The translations under genes and the position numbers were made by a program. Under the pieces are notes generated by a model, which was not told the DNA's origin, made no database searches, and worked only from the letters and a program-made list of their open reading frames with translations. A DNA stretch of 10,385 bases from Candidatus Cloacimonadota bacterium (lineage in GTDB: Bacteria > Cloacimonadota > Cloacimonadia > Cloacimonadales > Cloacimonadaceae): positions 1 to 10,385 of the forward strand of contig JALNYD010000081.1 in NCBI GenBank assembly GCA_023230025.1, written 5' to 3'. The number at the start of each line of letters is the position of its first letter. Position 1 is the first letter of the stretch. Below, one piece after another: positions 6,425-10,385 of the stretch.

Positions 6425-7246
6425 ATGAAGAAACAGATAGTAATCATATTCGCCATCCTTTTGATGGCAGGCAACGTAATTGCTCAAACGGTGCGTACCC
6501 GGATTATGAGCTTCGAGAATCCCGGCAATCGCCGCATCCTTAAAACCGAAGACTACAGTCACTGGTATTACCGCAGCCTTCCTGAGAGAACCATGCGTCT
6601 GAACGTTGAAGGAGTGGAAAGAATTCAGATGCGCAGCTTTGGCATCGAAGCCTTGCGTAACCCCCAGTTTCATGTGTTGATTGGCCAGGATAAGTATAGT
6701 TATGATCTGAAACTGAATCATCGTTTGGAAGGCTATTACATGTATGAGACAGTGGAGTTTGACATACCGGAAAACACAAGGAGCATAGAGATTCTGTGTT
6801 ACCCCCGCAGCATCTATATGCGTGCATTCCAGATGATAACCATTCAACCCAAACCCAAAAAGGTGGTTATCCCAAACATGGAATTGAAAGCTCATGCTGG
6901 GATGATCGATGTCGCCCACAACTCAACAAGTAGTGAATACTATACTTTCAACTCCACTCAATCGTTGAAGTTCAAATTGAACAATGGACGGGATGGTATT
7001 GTGGATGTCAGAGCAAGGCTTACAGACCGCAGTCTGCCAAAATTTGCCCTCTACAAGGATGGCGAAAAAGTGGAAAGCTTCGAGTTCAGTCTCTCCCGCA
7101 GTGCAAAGTTCAAAGCAACTGGTGTGCGTTATCTGACCATTGGGAAAAAGCTGGATTTACCACTTAATGACAGTAGTTCTGAATATGAACTGAAAGCCGA
7201 GAGTGATCACTTGTTCATGGCTCGTCCCTTAATACTCAAGAAATAG
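6425..7246 (+). CDS. Exported protein of unknown function in the pgs operon
   Basis: I do not recognise this 273-residue protein. It opens with a clear Sec signal peptide, MKKQIVIIFAILLMAGNVIA, with likely cleavage before Gln21. There is no lipobox cysteine, so the mature form is probably soluble in the periplasm. The mature part is rich in alternating hydrophobic/polar stretches suggesting beta-sandwich structure: about 55-140 (ending in QMITIQPKP), then a Pro/Lys linker (PKPKKVVIP, 142-150), then a second region containing a Ser/Thr/Asn-rich stretch (163-180). The basic tail ends in PLILKK. I chose this ATG because the signal peptide begins there; a longer frame runs upstream into pgsW but lacks a signal sequence. 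GGGAGG lies 11 nt upstream. Position between pgsW and an outer-membrane barrel suggests a periplasmic link of the polymer export path, which is inference. Confidence 0.85.
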   Translation: MKKQIVIIFAILLMAGNVIAQTVRTRIMSFENPGNRRILKTEDYSHWYYRSLPERTMRLNVEGVERIQMRSFGIEALRNPQFHVLIGQDKYSYDLKLNHRLEGYYMYETVEFDIPENTRSIEILCYPRSIYMRAFQMITIQPKPKKVVIPNMELKAHAGMIDVAHNSTSSEYYTFNSTQSLKFKLNNGRDGIVDVRARLTDRSLPKFALYKDGEKVESFEFSLSRSAKFKATGVRYLTIGKKLDLPLNDSSSEYELKAESDHLFMARPLILKK

Positions 7247-7249
7247 GTG
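7245..7249 (+). promoter_or_regulatory. Ribosome-binding site favouring the ATG at 7256
   Basis: AGGTG lies 6 nt before the ATG at 7256 and overlaps the stop of the upstream gene. It favours this ATG over the in-frame GTG at 7247. Confidence 0.5.
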
Positions 7250-7255
7250 CCCCTT

Positions 7256-8386
7256 ATGCTAAATACTGAAAACCTGGATATGGATAAGAACCGGGAGATC
7301 TATCCAGATCCCATGCAAGAACCCAAACAAACGGATGAAAAACGCGTTCGTACCCCGCGCGGACTTACCCGGCGCAAGAACTTCCGCCCGATAATTTTGT
7401 GCTTTGCCTTCTGCCTGTTTGCCCTTACTAATCTGAGTGCCAATCTGGAAGGTGAAATAAGTTTGGGCTTGGGCTATAGCGACAATGTATTCCAGCTTTC
7501 GGACTATGATTTTCAACGCTTTGATGATGAACATCCAAATCTGGATTACGTGGATACGACAGATGATTTGACCATGTCCATGCGTATAGATCTGGCTTAT
7601 CCGTTGCATTACCGCTGGTGGAAGTTTACTCCCTCAGTGACTGGCACAATCAGTCAGAATATCAGTAACACAGATAAACAGCGTCAGGACGCCATCCTGC
7701 GCTTCAGGATTGATAGACACTACTGGAGCTTCACAAGTCTTTATGGGTATTATCCTTATATCTACTATCGACATTTTAACGATAGTGATGGCAGCGATGA
7801 ATTGGAAAAATATGCCTATGAACGTAATCTTTACCGCACAGAACTAGTGCTTCGTCCCCATAAAAATGTGACTGCATTTGGCAATATCCGGTATGAAGAG
7901 CTGTATTACAACAAGTATTTCACCGAAGCCGATGGTGATATTCTGACTACAGAGCTTGGTGCCCGTTATAGCTTCCCCAGCTTTTCCCTGCAGGGTTCAT
8001 ATAGCTATAAGGATTATCAAGCCGAGGGCTGGAAAGATCTTCAGGCCAATGATGGCAGCTATCAAAGCAACGTCTTTCGAGGCGTTTTGCGCCTTAAAGC
8101 GATGCCCATCAATGGTGAAAGCACCAGAAAAAACAGTTGGCAGCCATATCTGGAACTCAGCCGGGAGGATCGATTCTATCAGGCAAATGACTCCTGGTAT
8201 GGAGGCAGAGAATACAATAGCACAAACACTAAAGCAGGTGTGAATGTGAAACTGAGTCCCAAATGGAATTTATCCCTTGACTACTTACATATCTTCAGGA
8301 ATGTAGATTCACCTAATGGGAGTGTGTTGCGTTTGAAGGAATTCAGCGAGAACAGGCTCTCAGCAACTGTGAAATACAAATTTTGA
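7256..8386 (+). CDS. Outer-membrane beta-barrel protein in the pgs operon
   Basis: A 376-residue protein predicted to form an outer-membrane barrel. After a hydrophobic export segment (about 45-62, PIILCFAFCLFALTNLSA) come many short amphipathic strands rich in Tyr, Trp, Phe and Arg (such as ISLGLGYSDNVFQLSDY, FSLQGSYSYKDYQ, WNLSLDYLHIFRNV) separated by acidic polar loops. The chain ends LSATVKYKF with the terminal Phe expected for insertion by the BAM complex. I cannot name the family. The start is uncertain: GTG 7247, ATG 7256, ATG 7280 and ATG 7313 are all in frame, and all leave an unusually long charged stretch before the export segment. Neighbours suggest it forms the outer-membrane exit or anchor for the polymer, which is inference. 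It might instead be an unrelated porin. Confidence 0.85.
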   Translation: MLNTENLDMDKNREIYPDPMQEPKQTDEKRVRTPRGLTRRKNFRPIILCFAFCLFALTNLSANLEGEISLGLGYSDNVFQLSDYDFQRFDDEHPNLDYVDTTDDLTMSMRIDLAYPLHYRWWKFTPSVTGTISQNISNTDKQRQDAILRFRIDRHYWSFTSLYGYYPYIYYRHFNDSDGSDELEKYAYERNLYRTELVLRPHKNVTAFGNIRYEELYYNKYFTEADGDILTTELGARYSFPSFSLQGSYSYKDYQAEGWKDLQANDGSYQSNVFRGVLRLKAMPINGESTRKNSWQPYLELSREDRFYQANDSWYGGREYNSTNTKAGVNVKLSPKWNLSLDYLHIFRNVDSPNGSVLRLKEFSENRLSATVKYKF

Positions 8387-8402
8387 GATATGAGAGGTCG
8401 CC

Positions 8403-8717
8403 ATGCAGTTTCGCAAAGAAGACAGCAAGAAGAAGATAAAAGAGTTTCTTGACCTGGTGGAAAACCACAAGGTAGAGATCCGACATTACAAGAATCCCGT
8501 CTTGGTTTGGGCAGTCCAGGAAGGAGTATGCCACTATTCGTTTTGGGAAGAAGAGACTCTCGATCGCTTTGGCTTACAAAACGTGGATGGCTGGGATTTT
8601 GAGGAAGACCTGCTGTTTTGCCCGGATTGGATCGCAGAAGACGATGATGAAGATGATTTTGATGATGATGAGGATGACGAGGATCTCTGTTCTTTTTGCG
8701 AAAAGATAGTTAAGTGA
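8403..8717 (+). CDS. Small acidic protein of unknown function
   Basis: A 104-residue cytoplasmic protein that I do not recognise. The N-terminus (1-30) is basic and helical, the middle (31-75) is mixed and contains three Trp plus Cys43 and Cys73, and residues 79-94 are an almost pure Asp/Glu run, followed by CSFC (96-99) and a basic end. The two CxxC cysteines plus Cys73 could bind a metal, but this is speculative. GAGG lies 5 nt before the ATG. The stop overlaps the GTG start of gpsA (GTGA), and the gene follows the outer-membrane gene by 16 nt, so it is in the same operon. The GAT/GAC/GAA-rich tract behind the acidic run (about 8637-8685) is low-complexity DNA and could vary in length between strains. 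Confidence 0.8.
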   Translation: MQFRKEDSKKKIKEFLDLVENHKVEIRHYKNPVLVWAVQEGVCHYSFWEEETLDRFGLQNVDGWDFEEDLLFCPDWIAEDDDEDDFDDDEDDEDLCSFCEKIVK

Positions 8718-9733
8718 AGATTTCCATCTTGGGCGGTGGAGGCTGGGGCCTTGCATTATCAAAGCTTCTTGCCGAAAATGGGCATGAACTAAAGGTGTGG
8801 GAATTCAATCCCATAAATTATGCCCTGTTAAAACAGGAGCATGGCAATCCCTTGCTATTGAAGGGGATTCAACTGCCAGATACGGTGAGTTTTACCAATA
8901 CATTCGAGGAACTGGCAGACAGCCCCAGCCAGATCATTCTGCTTGCTACACCCTCTCAGTTTATCCGCAAAACTCTGCAAAGTATTCCCAGTGAATTGTT
9001 CAGACGCATCTTTCACTATCCTGAGTTGAAGGCAATCGTGAACGTAGCCAAAGGGATTGAAGAAAACAGCCTCAAAACCATTGATCAAATCCTGATTGAA
9101 GAGTTGCCATTGGAAGTGCAAGGAAAGATTTGCGCACTCTCAGGACCCAGTCACGCTGAAGAAGTGGCTCGAGGCCTTCCAACTACTGTGGTGATCGCAG
9201 GATCAGATGAAGAACTTTTGATATGGCTTCAGGATGTCTTTTCCAACGAATATTTCAGGGTATATCGTAGCCCTGATCTGATTGGAGTGGAGATCGGCGG
9301 AGCAATCAAGAATATCATCGCAATAGCTGCCGGAATCGTGGCTGGATTAGGTTATGGCGACAATACTATGGGCGCTCTGTTAACCAGGGGGATTGTGGAG
9401 ATTGGTAGGTTTGGTGCAGCCATGGGAGCTTTACCGGAGACATTTATGGGACTTTCAGGAATGGGGGATTTGATCACCACTGCCACAAGCCCCCACAGCC
9501 GGAATCGCTATGTGGGCTATGAGATTGGCTCGGGAAAGAAGCTGAATGAGATCATCAAGGGCATGAATATGGTTGCAGAAGGCGTAGCTACTACTCGCAG
9601 CGTGCATTTCCTGGCAAAAGAGATTGGAGTCGAGATGCCCATTGTAGATCAGGTATATCAAGTTCTCTTCGAGGATAAAAATCCCAGGGAAGCTATGCGG
9701 GATCTTATGTTAAGAGATTTGAAAGCAGAGTAA
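8714..9733 (+). CDS. gpsA: NAD(P)-dependent glycerol-3-phosphate dehydrogenase
   Basis: A 339-residue cytoplasmic enzyme that interconverts dihydroxyacetone phosphate and sn-glycerol 3-phosphate, supplying the phospholipid backbone. The N-terminal Rossmann motif is GGGGWGLAL (7-15). NVAKGIEENS (110-119) carries the conserved Lys113, ALSGPSHAEEVARGLPTTVV (141-160) is the family signature, and Lys199 in GGAIKN is the expected catalytic lysine. LSGMGDLITT (247-256) and SRNRYVG (262-268) complete the C-terminal domain. Length is normal. It begins at GTG overlapping the stop of the acidic protein by 4 nt with no strong Shine-Dalgarno of its own, so translation is probably coupled. It is likely a housekeeping gene at the end of the operon. 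No intrinsic terminator is evident directly after it. Confidence 0.96.
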   Translation: MKISILGGGGWGLALSKLLAENGHELKVWEFNPINYALLKQEHGNPLLLKGIQLPDTVSFTNTFEELADSPSQIILLATPSQFIRKTLQSIPSELFRRIFHYPELKAIVNVAKGIEENSLKTIDQILIEELPLEVQGKICALSGPSHAEEVARGLPTTVVIAGSDEELLIWLQDVFSNEYFRVYRSPDLIGVEIGGAIKNIIAIAAGIVAGLGYGDNTMGALLTRGIVEIGRFGAAMGALPETFMGLSGMGDLITTATSPHSRNRYVGYEIGSGKKLNEIIKGMNMVAEGVATTRSVHFLAKEIGVEMPIVDQVYQVLFEDKNPREAMRDLMLRDLKAE

Positions 9734-9851
9734 ACTTCGATCTTTCTTCATTCCCGATTGCATAAATATCATTTCCGTACATTGGACTGATCTCCTTCCA
9801 GATAAACCCTGATAAGGCCGTGGAGTTTGCATAAAAGCCCATCGATAGTCG

Positions 9852-9925
9852 ACACGTCTCGTATCGAACAAGGCAGTAAGCCCAGAAAAGTAAGCAGCTG
9901 CACTGCTTCTGCAAACGAGACGTGT
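9852..9925. repeat. 11-bp inverted repeat enclosing a smaller hairpin
   Basis: ACACGTCTCGT (9852-9862) is perfectly complementary to ACGAGACGTGT (9915-9925). Inside the 52-nt interior, AAGCAG (9892-9897) pairs with CTGCTT (9903-9908) around a 5-nt loop. A transcript could fold as a long outer stem with a nested hairpin. No T run follows either arm. It may be a structured RNA, an operator or the relic of a small mobile element. Confidence 0.75.
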
Positions 9926-9999
9926 GCAATCCTTACGGCACCGGTTTTCATTGTCGGTGGCGAAGACTGCTTTTTGTAAAGTTCATTTATGTAGTCAAC

Positions 10000-10212
10000 A
10001 TGTCATCCAATAATTACCGGTCTTTAGGTAATCATGGAATATTCTTTCTCTGCTTGACGAAAACACAGCCCTTTGGAGGAGATAGATCATCCGGAACAAA
10101 CGATAAAGCAGGTTCTGCCCTGAATCTGCAACGCTGGATATCTGCACGCTCAATCAAGGAAAACTTTTTCCCTGCCATTAGCTTCGAGTACCCATTTATG
10201 ATGCCGGAATAG
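10000..10212 (+). CDS. Doubtful small ORF
   Basis: A 70-codon frame starting at ATG 10000 and ending at TAG 10210-10212. The product has no recognised motif, signal peptide or membrane segment of note, and no Shine-Dalgarno precedes the ATG. An upstream GTG (9922) would extend it by 26 codons into the inverted-repeat arm. The opposite strand is also open here, so chance is a fair explanation. A possible terminator hairpin about 40 nt downstream on the same strand is the only support. Confidence 0.2.
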   Translation: MSSNNYRSLGNHGIFFLCLTKTQPFGGDRSSGTNDKAGSALNLQRWISARSIKENFFPAISFEYPFMMPE

Positions 10213-10251
10213 TATCAAAGCACATTGAACGACGATGTTCGCAGAATCTTT

Positions 10252-10281
10252 GGGCGGAAGGCATTCCGACCCAACTTTTTT
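10252..10281 (+). terminator. Possible intrinsic terminator
   Basis: GGGCGGAA, GGCA and TTCCGACCC (10252-10272) form a GC-rich stem with one bulged base, followed after AAC by six T residues (10276-10281). The three-base gap before the T run makes it weaker than usual. It would end rightward transcription, either from the small ORF or from read-through after gpsA. Confidence 0.35.
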
Positions 10282-10385
10282 GTAGTTCCAGTGATTATGT
10301 ATACCTACAGCATTGGATCAGGATAACTCCGCGATTGGCATCTCTTCTTTATCTTGACAAATTCCAAGCTTTGAAATATCAAGAT

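Larger units (their letters stand above)
9734..10385. other. Right-end region with no convincing gene
   Basis: About 650 bases follow gpsA. Short frames exist on both strands but none has a credible start, ribosome-binding site and recognisable family. Two overlapping minus-strand frames (9705-9929 and 9769-9951) cross the inverted repeat at 9852-9925. A further minus-strand frame of about 60 codons opposes the ORF at 10000-10212. At the window edge a minus-strand frame ending with TGA at 10318-10320 (last residues PIAELS) could be the tail of a gene beyond the edge. The mix of short open fragments could also be a decayed gene. Structural features are listed separately. Confidence 0.4.

Noticed and set aside
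9769..9951. Minus-strand frame resembling a transposase tail
   Set aside because: Only a vague impression from hydrophobic composition; no DDE residues or terminal repeats of an insertion sequence.

Overview
The window looks like chromosomal DNA from a Gram-negative (diderm) anaerobe of moderate GC content. It encodes a porin-like outer-membrane barrel with a C-terminal phenylalanine, a signal-peptide-bearing envelope protein and a sigma-54-type activator. The combination of pgsB, pgsC and a pgsW-like gene with no capA/pgsA, together with an 11-codon-period hairpin array, reminds me of Candidatus Cloacimonadota. That assignment comes from memory of similar loci, not from a search, and is only moderately likely.

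Left arm (1-2886, minus strand). Three tightly overlapping genes read leftward: a class I PLP-dependent aminotransferase, a short histidine-kinase-like protein that keeps the phospho-accepting His region but seems to lack the ATP-binding half, and an NtrC-type sigma-54 response regulator cut by the window edge. The overlaps (TGATG and ATGA) indicate one translationally coupled operon.

Divergent intergenic region (2887-3643). It holds a seven-unit tandem array of about 33 bp whose units carry a small palindrome, then a 19-bp perfect inverted repeat with an 18-nt loop, then about 280 bp of AT-richer DNA leading to pgsB. Several open frames cross the array, but a 1-nt shortening of one unit shifts frame, so the array is better read as non-coding structured repeat DNA.

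Right arm (3644-9733, plus strand). Seven closely packed genes form a likely operon: pgsB (Mur-ligase-like poly-gamma-glutamate synthase), pgsC (membrane subunit), a pgsW-like bitopic membrane protein, an unknown exported protein, an outer-membrane beta-barrel, a small acidic protein and gpsA (glycerol-3-phosphate dehydrogenase). The first five plausibly form an envelope-spanning system that makes a poly-gamma-glutamate-like polymer at the inner membrane and moves it to or through the outer membrane. No CapA/PgsA or CapD-type gene lies in the window. This is the most interesting system here. The last two genes look like housekeeping passengers.

Right end (9734-10385). No convincing gene. It contains an 11-bp inverted repeat enclosing a smaller hairpin, a doubtful 70-codon ORF, and a hairpin followed by six T residues.
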